A stretch of 64,000 nt of DNA from the NCBI GenBank assembly GCA_937958815.1, contig CALGMR010000006.1, forward strand, positions 62,001-126,000, in the 5' to 3' direction. This document shows, in pieces, positions 1-8,490 of this stretch. Source of the stretch: an uncultured Rhizobiaceae group bacterium (GTDB taxonomy: Bacteria; Pseudomonadota; Alphaproteobacteria; Rhizobiales; Rhizobiaceae). The notes below the pieces were generated by a model. It had not been told where the DNA came from, did not search any database, and saw only the letters and a list, made by a program, of their open reading frames with translations. Both the position numbers and the translations under genes were made by a program. Each line of letters starts with the position of its first letter. Position 1 is the stretch's first letter.

Positions 1-196
1 CAGCTATCGTCAATCCGACGAAGATTTTTCCAACCAGTTAAAAACCCTGCCTTTGCAAACGGGGCCTGATCTTACAGATTTCGCCAAGACGATTTTGTAT
101 TTCACTGAAATGAAGTCGGTGACTGGTCAGATGATCGCGCTCGACGGGGGGCAGCATATCGGCTGGCTAACCCCAGACCAATCACTTCCGGAGTAG
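1..196 (+). CDS. SDR family oxidoreductase, C-terminal fragment (5' end outside window)
   Basis: The reading frame is open from the window edge to a TAG at 194-196 and gives about 64 residues. It contains VTGQMIALDGGQHI, the typical last strand of a classical short-chain dehydrogenase, where the Gly-rich segment ends the Rossmann fold. The catalytic and cofactor motifs lie upstream of the window, so substrate and cofactor preference cannot be read. In rhizobia an SDR protein, sometimes annotated as a pteridine-reductase-like enzyme, often precedes uvrC, and here uvrC starts 51 bases downstream. The family call is fairly safe; the function is not. Confidence 0.75.
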   Translation, partial: SYRQSDEDFSNQLKTLPLQTGPDLTDFAKTILYFTEMKSVTGQMIALDGGQHIGWLTPDQSLPE

Positions 197-247
197 GAAA
201 AGCGTCACGCATTCCGGAATTTGCTTCGCGCATGCTAAAGAGTTGTT

Positions 248-2224
248 ATGACTGACTCGCCCGCAAACACCGACCAAACAAAACAACCTGAACGCGCCAA
301 ACCGCGCGATTCTGGTGATGTGATGTGGGAAGAAGTTGCTCCGCCTTCCGACAAAACAGGCGCGGAAGTCATCGCCGATTTCGTCAAACGGTTGCCATCA
401 AAGCCTGGTGTCTACCGCATGATGAACAGAGCTGGCGATGTGCTCTATGTGGGCAAAGCAAAAAACCTGAAAAACCGTGTGCAGAACTATGCGCGTGGCG
501 TGGGACATGGCGGAAATCGCACTGCGCGGATGATTGCCGAAACGGCAAATATGGAGTTCGTGACCACCAACACTGAAACCGAAGCGCTTTTGTTGGAAGC
601 GAATCTTATCAAGCGTTTGCGCCCGCGCTTTAATGTTTTGATTCGAGACGACAAGTCGTTCCCTTACATCTTGCTTTCCGGTGATCATGAGGCGCCGGGC
701 CTGTTCAAGTATCGCGGCGCCCGCACACGCAAAGGCCAGTACTACGGCCCCTTTGCCAATGCTGGCGCCGTGAACACGACCATCAATGCACTGCAACGAA
801 TTTTCTTGATCCGCACGTGCACCGACTCATTTTATGCCAATCGCACGCGTCCTTGTTTGCAGCATCAGATCAAACGATGTGCCGCGCCTTGCACAGGAGA
901 AATTTCCAAAGAGGGTTATGCGGATTTGGTGAAACAAACCAAAGATTTTCTGACGGGCAAAAGCCACGAAATCAAATCGCGGTTTTCCGAACGAATGCAA
1001 AAAGCTTCTGAGGAACTCGATTTCGAAACCGCCGCAATCTACAGAGATCGCTTGCAGGCTTTGTCTCATGTTCAGGGTCATCAGGGTATCAACCCTCAGA
1101 CGATTACAGAAGCAGATGTGTTCGCCGTTTATCAAGAAGGCGGGCAATTTTGCATACAGGTGTTCTTTTTCCGCACCGGGCAAAATTGGGGCAATCGGGC
1201 TTACTTCCCACGCGCCGACAAAAGTTTTGACGAACGCGAAGTGCTGGAAGCATTCGTCTCGCAATTTTATGACGACAAACCCATTCCCAAACTGGTTTTG
1301 CTCTCTGAAGATATTGAGCAATCGGACTTATTGGCGGAAGCGTTTACGTCAAAGGCTGGGCACAAAGTTCAACTCTACAAACCACAGCGTGGTGAGAAGA
1401 GAGATATTGTCAAACAAGTCCACCGCAATGCCCGTGAAGCCCTAGGGCGTAAGCTTGCCGAGAGTGCGACTCAAACCAAACTCTTAAAAGGGCTGCAGGA
1501 CGTGTTTCAATTGGACACCCTGCCCCGCCGCATCGAAGTTTACGACAATTCCCACATTATGGGTACGAACGCAGTTGGTGGAATGATTGTTGCTGGTGCC
1601 GACGGATTTGCCAAAAACCAGTACCGAAAATTCAACATCAAAGACACAGACCTCACTCCGGGTGATGACTTTGGAATGATGCGGGAAGTCTTTACCCGCA
1701 GATTCTCGCGCTTGTTGAAGGAACATGGAGCACAAGGCCCCACCGATTCAGATCACGACGATGCAGCAATACCGCCTTGGCCGGATCTGGTGTTGATCGA
1801 TGGTGGCGCGGGGCAATTGTCTGCAGTTGAAACGGTGATGGAAGAACTCGGTCTTTCAGGAAAGGTAAATCTCGTTGGGGTCGCCAAGGGACCAGATCGC
1901 GACGCTGGACGCGAAAGGTTTTTCAGAACCGGAATGCAACCGTTTTCTCTGCCTTTGCGAGACCCCACATTGTATTTCATTCAACGCCTGCGTGATGAAG
2001 CTCATAGATTTGCAATCGGAACACACCGGGCAAAGCGCAAAAAAGACACTTTGAAAAACCCGTTGGATGAGATTGAAGGTATTGGACCAGCGCGCAAACG
2101 CGCGCTGCTGCATCACTTTGGAAGTGCTAAAGCGGTTGGGCGTGCTGCGGTTGAGGATTTGGTCGTGGTTGACGGTGTTTCGCAAGCCATGGCCGAAAAA
2201 ATTCGCGACCATTTTTTAAACTGA
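248..2224 (+). CDS. uvrC: UvrABC system protein C (excinuclease subunit)
   Basis: This is the nuclease subunit of nucleotide excision repair, making both cuts around a lesion marked by UvrA and UvrB. The 658 residues show the expected order: a GIY-YIG nuclease domain near residues 50-125 (PGVYRM, then [13 protein letters not shown]), a UVR motif that contacts UvrB near 245-275, an RNase H-like nuclease domain ([10 protein letters not shown] with its Asp, and [11 protein letters not shown]), and a C-terminal helix-hairpin-helix pair ([18 protein letters not shown]). About 45 residues precede the GIY-YIG domain, an extension common in alphaproteobacteria. The ATG at 248 fits the family length. 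It ends 13 bases before the convergent dgkA stop. Confidence 0.97.
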   Translation: MTDSPANTDQTKQPERAKPRDSGDVMWEEVAPPSDKTGAEVIADFVKRLPSKPGVYRMMNRAGDVLYVGKAKNLKNRVQNYARGVGHGGNRTARMIAETANMEFVTTNTETEALLLEANLIKRLRPRFNVLIRDDKSFPYILLSGDHEAPGLFKYRGARTRKGQYYGPFANAGAVNTTINALQRIFLIRTCTDSFYANRTRPCLQHQIKRCAAPCTGEISKEGYADLVKQTKDFLTGKSHEIKSRFSERMQKASEELDFETAAIYRDRLQALSHVQGHQGINPQTITEADVFAVYQEGGQFCIQVFFFRTGQNWGNRAYFPRADKSFDEREVLEAFVSQFYDDKPIPKLVLLSEDIEQSDLLAEAFTSKAGHKVQLYKPQRGEKRDIVKQVHRNAREALGRKLAESATQTKLLKGLQDVFQLDTLPRRIEVYDNSHIMGTNAVGGMIVAGADGFAKNQYRKFNIKDTDLTPGDDFGMMREVFTRRFSRLLKEHGAQGPTDSDHDDAAIPPWPDLVLIDGGAGQLSAVETVMEELGLSGKVNLVGVAKGPDRDAGRERFFRTGMQPFSLPLRDPTLYFIQRLRDEAHRFAIGTHRAKRKKDTLKNPLDEIEGIGPARKRALLHHFGSAKAVGRAAVEDLVVVDGVSQAMAEKIRDHFLN

Positions 2225-2237
2225 CAAGGCTGGCCTT

Positions 2238-2615
2238 TTAAAACGGCAAAATGACCCAAAGCGCATAGCCGCAAAATATGGTCAGCGCACAAAAAACCGC
2301 AAACGAAGCAATGTCCTTTGTCTGTTTCCCAAAATCACTGATTTCCGGCGACACCCGATCCACCACAAGTTCCAATGCAGTGTTCAACGCCTCGACGCAT
2401 AGCACGAATAAAAGCAGGCCCAGCAAAACAAGATATTGCCAGAACACAGCGCCAGTGACAGCGAACAATACAACGGCAATGGAAAACAAAACAATTTCCA
2501 AACGCGCCGCTTCTTCGCGCATCAACACACGGGCTCCGGCCATTGAATAGCCAAAAGCAGCAAAGACGTGGCTCAAGCCTTTTTCATCCATGCCCTTTTT
2601 TCGGAACTCTTCCAT
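2238..2615 (-). CDS. dgkA: Diacylglycerol kinase, DgkA type
   Basis: A small integral membrane kinase that phosphorylates diacylglycerol to phosphatidic acid, recycling lipid released during envelope glycan modification. I start it at the ATG at 2615, which has a good AAGGAAG ribosome site, instead of the longer upstream frame; this gives 125 residues, the usual family size. The signature EALNTALELVVDRVSPE carries Glu75, Asn78 and Glu82, matching the catalytic and metal-binding positions of the E. coli enzyme, followed by KDIAS. Three hydrophobic segments (about 41-58, 60-77 and 103-122) fit the trimeric DgkA fold. It is transcribed divergently from pgsA. Confidence 0.93.
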   Translation of the reverse strand: MEEFRKKGMDEKGLSHVFAAFGYSMAGARVLMREEAARLEIVLFSIAVVLFAVTGAVFWQYLVLLGLLLFVLCVEALNTALELVVDRVSPEISDFGKQTKDIASFAVFCALTIFCGYALWVILPF

Positions 2616-2776
2616 CTCGCTTCCTTGATCAACCGTGTACCAAAACTGGCTAACACAGGCATATTGAGAAGGTTTTAATGCTGTGGAGAACAATTCATCA
2701 ATCAAATTCGTAACATCATAGTGTCTTAGACGATTGGACGGTTGAATTTCCGTTCCCGATAGGCTTTCTGTGAAGT

Positions 2777-3385
2777 ATGAAACAACCGCATTCACCACCT
2801 CGTCAGGCTGGCCCTTGGAGCATACCCAATTTGCTCACTTACGCGCGCATTCTGGTCGTGCCGCTGGTGGTGTTGTGCTTTGACCTAGAGGAACGTGGCA
2901 AGTCCACAGATGCCGCGCGCTGGTGGGCTTTGGGTCTGTTTGTTTTCGCAAGCGTGACAGATTTCTTTGATGGCTACCTTGCCCGCATTTGGCAGCAAAC
3001 GTCTTCTTTGGGCAAAATGCTCGACCCGATTGCTGACAAACTTCTTGTGTCTGCGTGCCTTTTGCTCCTGGCGGCAGACGGCACCATTGCGGGCTGGAGC
3101 ATTTGGGCAGCAATTGTTATTTTGAGCCGTGAAATTCTTGTGTCCGGACTAAGAGAATATTTGGCGGACCTAAAAGTGTCCCTGCCCGTCACCCAATTGG
3201 CGAAGTGGAAAACCACATTGCAGATGGTTGCACTCGCCTTCCTCTTGGCTGGACCAGCGGGTGACAAGGTCTTTGCATACTGCACAGAGTTTGGACTCGT
3301 ACTTCTGTGGATTGCAGCGGTCGTTACTCTGATCACCGGATGGGACTATTTCCGTGCAGGCCTCAAACACATGATTGACGATTGA
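2777..3385 (+). CDS. pgsA: CDP-diacylglycerol--glycerol-3-phosphate 3-phosphatidyltransferase
   Basis: Catalyses the committed step to phosphatidylglycerol in the inner membrane. The 202 residues contain an intact CDP-alcohol phosphotransferase signature: Asp62, Asp65-Gly66, Ala69-Arg70, then Gly79, Asp83 and Asp87 at the required spacing. It has several hydrophobic segments (about 20-36, 50-63, 88-118, 150-165 and 175-192) and the usual IPNLLTYARI start of the first helix. It follows uvrC and precedes moaD and moaE, as in many rhizobia. The moaD start codon lies three bases after its stop, so the three genes are probably co-transcribed. Confidence 0.95.
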   Translation: MKQPHSPPRQAGPWSIPNLLTYARILVVPLVVLCFDLEERGKSTDAARWWALGLFVFASVTDFFDGYLARIWQQTSSLGKMLDPIADKLLVSACLLLLAADGTIAGWSIWAAIVILSREILVSGLREYLADLKVSLPVTQLAKWKTTLQMVALAFLLAGPAGDKVFAYCTEFGLVLLWIAAVVTLITGWDYFRAGLKHMIDD

Positions 3386-3387
3386 TC

Positions 3388-3654
3388 ATGGCTGGTGTCG
3401 ACACAACAATCCGATATTTTTCGTGGGTGCGTGAACGTGTGGGCAAAGGCGAAGAACAAGTTGTGTTGCCGGACACGATAGTGACAGTCATGGATTTACT
3501 GATGTGGTTGAAACAAAGAGACGATGGTTTTGGCGCGGCGCTGGAGTTTCCCGAGATCATTCGCGTTGCCCTAGACCAAGAACATGTGGACCACACTAAA
3601 AATGTTGGCACCCCGCGTGAGATTGCCATTTTCCCTCCCATGACGGGCGGATAA
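3388..3654 (+). CDS. moaD: Molybdopterin synthase small (sulfur carrier) subunit
   Basis: MoaD carries the sulfur, as a C-terminal thiocarboxylate, that MoaE inserts into precursor Z to make molybdopterin. The 88-residue product has the beta-grasp length and ends in Gly-Gly (PPMTGG), the tail adenylated by MoeB. I use the ATG at 3388, which follows the pgsA stop; an in-frame TTG two codons earlier would overlap pgsA. It is immediately followed by moaE. A user of molybdenum cofactor, the MsrP reductase, lies about 6 kb downstream. Confidence 0.92.
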   Translation: MAGVDTTIRYFSWVRERVGKGEEQVVLPDTIVTVMDLLMWLKQRDDGFGAALEFPEIIRVALDQEHVDHTKNVGTPREIAIFPPMTGG

Positions 3655-3657
3655 TCC

Positions 3658-4122
3658 ATGACGTCGCAGCGCATCACTGTTCGGGTTCAATTGGAAGACT
3701 TCGATCAGGCTGCTGAGACTGCCCTGCTGACCAAGGGCCGAACGGATATCGGCGCCGTTGCAACTTTCGCCGGCCTCTGTCGCGGTGAAGGAGATACGCT
3801 TTCCGCTTTGGAGTTGGAACACTATCCCGGAATGGCAGAATCCGAAATTGCAGCTGCAGCAAATGATGCCGCAAAGCGTTGGCCTATTGACGGGCTGACC
3901 GTCATCCATCGATACGGGAAAATTTCTCCCGGTAAACAAATTGTATTGGTCATTGCCACCAGCAGACACAGAGACGCTGCTTTCGATGGCGCGCGCTACG
4001 TTATGGATTTTTTGAAAACAAATGCGCCTTTTTGGAAAAAAGAGCATCGCAAAGATGGTGCTGAGGGCAATTGGGTTGACGCGCGCGAAGAAGATGAGCT
4101 TGCTAAACAACGCTGGACGTGA
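3658..4122 (+). CDS. moaE: Molybdopterin synthase catalytic subunit
   Basis: The large subunit of molybdopterin synthase, which converts cyclic pyranopterin monophosphate to molybdopterin using sulfur carried by MoaD. The 154 residues contain the family landmarks: GAVATFAGLCRG near the start, LELEHYPGMAE, a central IHRYGKISPG segment, and the Lys-rich catalytic region DFLKTNAPFWKKEHRKDG. The last residues are the acidic Lys-rich tail usual for MoaE. It begins three bases after the moaD stop, so translational coupling is likely. No regulatory element is visible for the pair. Confidence 0.95.
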   Translation: MTSQRITVRVQLEDFDQAAETALLTKGRTDIGAVATFAGLCRGEGDTLSALELEHYPGMAESEIAAAANDAAKRWPIDGLTVIHRYGKISPGKQIVLVIATSRHRDAAFDGARYVMDFLKTNAPFWKKEHRKDGAEGNWVDAREEDELAKQRWT

Positions 4123-4265
4123 AGCGAGACACGTACAATTAGCAGTTACCAAACAAAAGAAAAATTGCATGCTGCGCAGCAAAAGGGTGACGTAGGCCTA
4201 AACAGCTGTCTATGGTTAGTACGCTTGGCTGTGCCAGCCGAGTTTCATATTTGAGGGGGGAAACT

Positions 4266-5006
4266 ATGGAGATCAACAAGGTAGAACTGTGGCAATCTGC
4301 TGGGCGTTTGGAAGAGGCCATGCGGTCTTTGGGCATTGCCAGAATTCGCTATTCTACAGATCAAAAAGAACTGGCTGATGCCGTAACTTTGATGGGCAAA
4401 GGAGCATTGGGCGAACATTTCAAACGTTCGCTCAACACTCTTGCGCCCAGCAACTTCATGTGGATCGGGGCGGAAGATAAAGACGGCAATATAGTTGCGA
4501 CTATCGCTGCACGGCTGGATGATACGGGAAACTGGTCATTGAAGCGCTTTCTTATCGAGCATTTTTGTCGAGTGATTGACGGCGAAGACGGCCAACCTGC
4601 ACAGGTCAATTCCGACAGTGCCGCGTTTGCAGACAATATTTACGGCAAAACGGTCTACATTGGGGAAACCTATTGCGAGCGAGATTGGCGCAAAGTTGGA
4701 CTTGCGACAATGATTGCAAAATACATGATTTTGATCACTTGGGACGAGTGGAAACCGGAAATCATCTACGCATGGATCAGACGCAAACAGGTTGAATCAG
4801 GCGCAGCTGTGATTTGGGGGGCAACCGAGACTTACGAAACACCATTGATGTTTGATGCTCCTTTAGCTGACCCGGATTGGGCCGATACGTTTTTTGTGGG
4901 CGTACGCCGCATAGGCATTCACCAAATGATACAGACCCTTAAAATGAGGGCACCGAGACTGGCATCGAATATCCCACAAGAAAAACAGGCCCCGCCTTTG
5001 TTTTAA
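4266..5006 (+). CDS. Uncharacterised protein with a possible GNAT acyltransferase fold
   Basis: I do not recognise this 246-residue protein. The start at 4266 is chosen because a strong GAGGGGGG ribosome site (4253-4260) precedes it; a longer frame begins at 4212 without one. The middle holds strand IVATIAARLDD, then VYIGETYCERDWRKVGLATM, a strand-loop-helix that resembles motif A of GNAT N-acyltransferases (R-x-x-G-x-A), then a hydrophobic helix. This resemblance is by eye and may be wrong. The leader has a small hairpin at 4224-4242 and a 10-base palindrome at 4171-4180. The last 68 bases overlap the 3' end of the convergent PAS-like gene. Confidence 0.65.
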   Translation: MEINKVELWQSAGRLEEAMRSLGIARIRYSTDQKELADAVTLMGKGALGEHFKRSLNTLAPSNFMWIGAEDKDGNIVATIAARLDDTGNWSLKRFLIEHFCRVIDGEDGQPAQVNSDSAAFADNIYGKTVYIGETYCERDWRKVGLATMIAKYMILITWDEWKPEIIYAWIRRKQVESGAAVIWGATETYETPLMFDAPLADPDWADTFFVGVRRIGIHQMIQTLKMRAPRLASNIPQEKQAPPLF

Positions 5007-5427
5007 ACGGCAAGAGTAAACGTTCGTAAGCGAGAGTTTGCGAACCAAATTCACTGGAAATGTAGTCGAAAACCGGTTCGCAGCTTTCAAAACTCTCATT
5101 TTGAGCGACAGAGACTGTTTCGCTGTAATCTTTCAAGGTGCCAGGCTCCAACTTTGCATAAACTTGAGCCGAAGTTTTTTCCAGATTTTGGCCAAATAGT
5201 CTGGCTCCAATCGTATCATCGCCAGAAAACACGAGGTTGGCCATCGGATTGGCTGGTTTTGGTTTGCCCAACACAATCAGATCAGGAGAAAACGGCACGA
5301 ATTCCTGAAAGTCACACGCACCAGTTTTCGTCTGGCGTCGCCACATGTTGTAGAAGAAACGCGCCTTTTCGTTAACTTGCGTTTGCTCAAGATCAGAAAT
5401 TTTAAAAGGGGTACACGTGGTGCCCAT
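4939..5427 (-). CDS. PAS-like domain protein, probable PF07310 type
   Basis: A 162-residue cytoplasmic protein without signal peptide or membrane segment. Residues about 18-150 read like a single degenerate PAS domain of the kind common in alphaproteobacteria: an N-terminal helix ARFFYNMWRRQ, then DFQEFVPFSPDLIVL, a core strand NLVFSGDDTIGARLFGQNL, and a final YERLLLPFKTKAGPVFLVG strand. Such domains sense small molecules or partner proteins; no output domain is attached. It starts at a TAATG overlap with the upstream small gene and has a GGGAAGGG ribosome site, so it is translationally coupled. Its 3' end overlaps the convergent gene by 68 bases. The family call is tentative. Confidence 0.7.
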   Translation of the reverse strand: MGTTCTPFKISDLEQTQVNEKARFFYNMWRRQTKTGACDFQEFVPFSPDLIVLGKPKPANPMANLVFSGDDTIGARLFGQNLEKTSAQVYAKLEPGTLKDYSETVSVAQNESFESCEPVFDYISSEFGSQTLAYERLLLPFKTKAGPVFLVGYSMPVSVPSF

Positions 5428-5669
5428 TACATAGCCCTTCCCTGAATTAAGGCTTCGCAGATCAATGGTTGGCATTCATCGATCAGAATTTCTTTTTCGT
5501 TGTTGTTCAAACCATCGAGCGATGAATGTGCAAAATGTTTGAACATAATGAAAGAGACAAAGGTTGAAAGCCCATATTCTTCTACGAGCTCTTGAAACTC
5601 CTCAAACCGTTCATCCACGGTTTCACCAACCACAAAGACGGCACCACCAAATTCAATATATTGGGTCAT
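5427..5669 (-). CDS. Small acidic hypothetical protein in PAS-associated cluster
   Basis: A protein of 80 residues if it starts at 5669, just after GGAGGA; an in-frame ATG at 5681 would add four residues. It is strongly acidic (repeated Glu/Asp in VDERFEEFQELVEEY) and mostly helical by inspection, with an N-terminal pair of short strands (YIEFGGAVFVVG). No signal peptide, metal motif or known family was recognised. Its stop overlaps the start of the PAS-like gene, and the preceding small gene ends 13 bases before its start, so the three genes form one transcription unit. It may be an adaptor or partner of the PAS-like protein, but this is only from position. Confidence 0.65.
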   Translation of the reverse strand: MTQYIEFGGAVFVVGETVDERFEEFQELVEEYGLSTFVSFIMFKHFAHSSLDGLNNNEKEILIDECQPLICEALIQGRAM

Positions 5670-5682
5670 AGCATCCTCCATC

Positions 5683-6000
5683 TCAATTCGGTTTCAATTG
5701 CATTTGGAGCAATTCAACATAGATGGTGCGAAACAACAGCGCTTGATTGAGCGGCGACAGTTTTCCGCCAAACACGCTCGTTTCAGTTTGCTTGGTGAGT
5801 TGTTCTGCAAAGCCCCATTCAGGTTCCGAGACCAATCCAGGCAGCCGCAAATCCTCTGGATCAACACGATGATCGATTGAGGGATGAATTTTAACGGATG
5901 ATGTTGGTTGACCAACACTTTTAGGCGCTCCCAGTTTTTCAAGGACGCGAGCAGAAATATATTCCAATGATATCGCAGATGTATCGTTCGTTTCAGTCAT
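5683..6000 (-). CDS. Small hypothetical protein, first gene of PAS-associated cluster
   Basis: A 105-residue protein with start chosen at 6000 because GAGGAGG lies nine bases upstream; a longer frame from 6024 would put that site inside the gene. The N-terminal half is Ser/Pro/Asp-rich and probably flexible (LGAPKSVGQPTSSVKIHPS); the C-terminal half contains a likely amphipathic helix (LSPLNQALLFRTIYVELLQ). I recognise no family. It leads a three-gene minus-strand unit with the acidic small protein and the PAS-like protein. About 150 bases separate it from ndk, whose own terminator lies between, so the cluster should have its own promoter in 6001-6098. Confidence 0.6.
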   Translation of the reverse strand: MTETNDTSAISLEYISARVLEKLGAPKSVGQPTSSVKIHPSIDHRVDPEDLRLPGLVSEPEWGFAEQLTKQTETSVFGGKLSPLNQALLFRTIYVELLQMQLKPN

Positions 6001-6098
6001 CAGACTGGGCCTCCTCAGGACCATTGTGGACTTTACGGTCGAGAATTGACCTTTACGTCACAATTCGCAAGTCCGTTTGTTCAAACTTGGTTTAAACA

Positions 6099-6130
6099 CC
6101 AAAAAACCCGGTCACTTTCGTAACCGGGTT
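6099..6130 (-). terminator. Intrinsic terminator of ndk
   Basis: An 8-base perfect stem (AACCCGGT at 6105-6112 with ACCGGGTT at 6123-6130) has a 10-base loop. Read on the minus strand it is followed by a run of T residues (A run at 6101-6106). It lies 28 bases beyond the ndk stop and separates ndk from the downstream PAS-associated cluster. Confidence 0.85.
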
Positions 6131-6157
6131 CTTTCATTTTGATCGATTCCGTGGTGA

Positions 6158-6580
6158 CTAACCAGCGATCTCTGACTCAGAGAACCAGAACCCGATTTCG
6201 CGAACGGCAGTTTCAGGTGCATCTGAACCGTGAACTGAGTTTTCACCCAAAGACAAAGCAAACTCTTTGCGGATTGTGCCCGCATCTGCTTCAGCCGGGT
6301 TTGTTGCACCCATAATTTCGCGGTTAGCAAGCACAGCATTTTCGCCTTCAAGAACCTGAACGACGGTTGGGCCAGAAGACATGAATTCAGTCAATTCACC
6401 AAAGAATGGTCGTTCACTGTGCTCTGCATAGAATGCTTGAGCTGTTGCAAGGCTCATGTGAACACGTTTTGAAGCCACAACGCGCAAGCCAGCTTCTTCA
6501 AGCTTGGCCGTGATAGCGCCAGTCAGGTTGCGCTTTGTTGCGTCTGGTTTGATCATTGAAAAAGTGCGTTCGATTGCCAT
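6158..6580 (-). CDS. ndk: Nucleoside diphosphate kinase
   Basis: Balances nucleoside triphosphate pools by transferring the gamma phosphate through a phosphohistidine. With the start at 6580 ([18 protein letters not shown]) the protein is 140 residues, the normal size. It has the NDK active-site segment with the catalytic His: [12 protein letters not shown]. It also has the Kpn-loop region ([18 protein letters not shown]) and the [14 protein letters not shown] nucleotide-binding segment. It is a single-gene unit with its own intrinsic terminator. Confidence 0.97.
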   Translation of the reverse strand: MAIERTFSMIKPDATKRNLTGAITAKLEEAGLRVVASKRVHMSLATAQAFYAEHSERPFFGELTEFMSSGPTVVQVLEGENAVLANREIMGATNPAEADAGTIRKEFALSLGENSVHGSDAPETAVREIGFWFSESEIAG

Positions 6581-6720
6581 CGAGTTGTATCCTGTCAAAA
6601 GGTTGGGAGGTATTGAGCGTCGCTATAGACCAGCGCGGCAAATCGGGCAAGCATAACGACAATTGCGCTGAAACTGTATTTGAGCAGTGCCGCGACGAAT
6701 GGATACTAAGGTTAGATGAG

Positions 6721-7644
6721 ATGGCTCAATCGATGTTTGAATTGCCCGGGAAGTTCTACAAAGGCAATTTGCACACACACTCCAACAATTCCGACGGGGC
6801 TTTAACGCCCGCCGAAGTTTGCAAGCGGTATGTCGATCAGGGGTATGACTTCATTTCCTTGACCGACCATTTTGTGGGAAAATTCAACTATCCCATCACA
6901 GACACTGCTCCATTTAGAACAGAGACATTTACAACCATTCTAGGTGCAGAACTGCATTCTGGCGCCATGTCGAATGGAGATGTTTGGCACTTGCTGGCCG
7001 TTGGTCTTCCTCAAGATTTTGAACCTTCGAACTCGCCTGATTTTTTGCCCGTGCCCAATCAAGAAACAGCTGCACAAATTGCGCAACGCGCCCGCGATGC
7101 AGGAGCTTTTGTTGCAATAGCGCATCCGCATTGGTCGACCCTCACCGATGCCGATGCACTTACAGTTGAAGCCGCACATGCTGTGGAAGTCTACAACCAT
7201 GGGTGTGATGTGGAGTGTGATCGCGGTTACGGATTGCAGACATTGGACAATCTTTTAAATGCCGGACGCAGGCTGACCCTGTGTGCAACCGATGATGCGC
7301 ACTTTATTGAGAACGATCATTTCGGCGGATGGGTGATGGTGAAAGCTGAAGAAAATTCACCGGAAGCGCTGTTGGACGCTTTGAGAAACGGATTCCACTA
7401 TTCAAGCCAAGGCCCTGATTTTCATAACATTATTTGGAACGAAGACAGTGTGATTGTGGAGTGTTCACCATGCTCGCTTGTTACCCTTATGGGGCGCGGC
7501 GTGGCCACATCTCAAAAACTGGGTGACAACCTGACCAGCGTCACCCTTCCTTTCAATCGTGTTGCACCTTCACCGTGGAAACGCATTTCCATTATGGACG
7601 CTGATGGCAAACGCGCATGGTCTAATCCCTTTTGGAAAGACTGA
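6721..7644 (+). CDS. PHP domain phosphoesterase
   Basis: A metal-dependent phosphoesterase of the PHP superfamily, about 307 residues from the ATG at 6721. The reading frame extends upstream into the ndk promoter region, but that stretch has no family similarity. Metal ligands are visible in order: HTH in NLHTHSNNSDG near residue 18, the DH of SLTDHF, Glu in GAELHSG, His residues in AIAHPHWS, and the Asp/His of CATDDAHF. This matches stand-alone PHP phosphoesterases that act on nucleotides or small phosphate esters; the substrate is unknown. It converges with the glutathione transferase gene 16 bases away. Confidence 0.85.
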   Translation: MAQSMFELPGKFYKGNLHTHSNNSDGALTPAEVCKRYVDQGYDFISLTDHFVGKFNYPITDTAPFRTETFTTILGAELHSGAMSNGDVWHLLAVGLPQDFEPSNSPDFLPVPNQETAAQIAQRARDAGAFVAIAHPHWSTLTDADALTVEAAHAVEVYNHGCDVECDRGYGLQTLDNLLNAGRRLTLCATDDAHFIENDHFGGWVMVKAEENSPEALLDALRNGFHYSSQGPDFHNIIWNEDSVIVECSPCSLVTLMGRGVATSQKLGDNLTSVTLPFNRVAPSPWKRISIMDADGKRAWSNPFWKD

Positions 7645-7660
7645 ACCACACGTGTATAGA

Positions 7661-8350
7661 CTAGGCGGCCTTTGCGGCGCGGCCCATACCATCATACATG
7701 TCCAGCAAGCTGTTGAACCAATTGGCCACAGCGCCCTCTTGCGGAAGCACAGCTTCGCCTTTGCAGATGCGCAACCACTGCAATGCTCCAAAAACCACAT
7801 AGTCCGCAAAATGCGGCGTATCGCCCCCGATGAACTTTTGCCCTTTCAGGGTAAGCTCCAATGGCACGAGCGCTTTCTTCAAATCATCAGGCGTTGCAGC
7901 CATTTTGGTCGCAAAGTCTTCCAGCGACATGCCAAACACTTTTTCACGGGTTGTGCGGAAAAACTCTTGGTCAGCAGGTGCAAGGGCATCGTGAATTTCC
8001 ATAATTGCCATCCGCGCCACCAACGGATGCAACTGGGTTTGGGACCAATTGATGATGAAATTTGTCATCGCCTTGTCGACACCCGAATGCAAAAGCTTCG
8101 GTGAATCAGGATATTGTTCATCCAAGTATTCAGCGATTTTGAAACTTTCTTCCACAACAGTATCCCCATCACGAATAACAGGGACGCGGCGGCTATCTCC
8201 CCCCTCCACTGTTGCAACCGAAGTAAACGGGGTTGCGATGGATTCATGATCCAAGCCTTTGTGAGCCACGCTCATGCGAGTTTTCCAGCAATGGGGGCTA
8301 AAAAGGTTCGTTTCATCTGCACCGCAGAGTTCGTAAATTTGAATGGCCAT
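7661..8350 (-). CDS. Glutathione S-transferase family protein (beta-etherase-like subgroup)
   Basis: A 229-residue cytosolic enzyme with an N-terminal thioredoxin-like domain and an all-helical C-terminal domain. The N-terminus (YELCGADETNLFSPHCWK) resembles the LigE/LigF beta-etherase-like branch of glutathione transferases; the cis-Pro and gamma-glutamyl contacts are in RRVPVIRDGDTVVEES. Members of this branch handle aryl ethers or other electrophiles, but many are uncharacterised. The start is the ATG at 8350; one TTG codon upstream is in frame. It converges with the PHP gene and has no operon partners. Confidence 0.88.
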   Translation of the reverse strand: MAIQIYELCGADETNLFSPHCWKTRMSVAHKGLDHESIATPFTSVATVEGGDSRRVPVIRDGDTVVEESFKIAEYLDEQYPDSPKLLHSGVDKAMTNFIINWSQTQLHPLVARMAIMEIHDALAPADQEFFRTTREKVFGMSLEDFATKMAATPDDLKKALVPLELTLKGQKFIGGDTPHFADYVVFGALQWLRICKGEAVLPQEGAVANWFNSLLDMYDGMGRAAKAA

Positions 8351-8490
8351 CAAGTGTCTTTCCCAGTTGTGGTTTCCTCACCAGATACCACTTCGCAATT
8401 CATGTCGAAAGGTGCTGACACGGTTTTGATTGCGCGGTGAAGATTCCACCTGTAGCGATGGAGTACGGTCTGCACTCGGAATTTCACCTG

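Noticed and set aside
4171-4180. Palindrome GCTGCGCAGC as a LuxR-type box with the GNAT-like gene as an acyl-homoserine lactone synthase
   Set aside because: The 246-residue protein lacks the conserved Arg/Phe/Trp/Glu/Asp pattern of LuxI enzymes, and a 10-base palindrome alone is not evidence.
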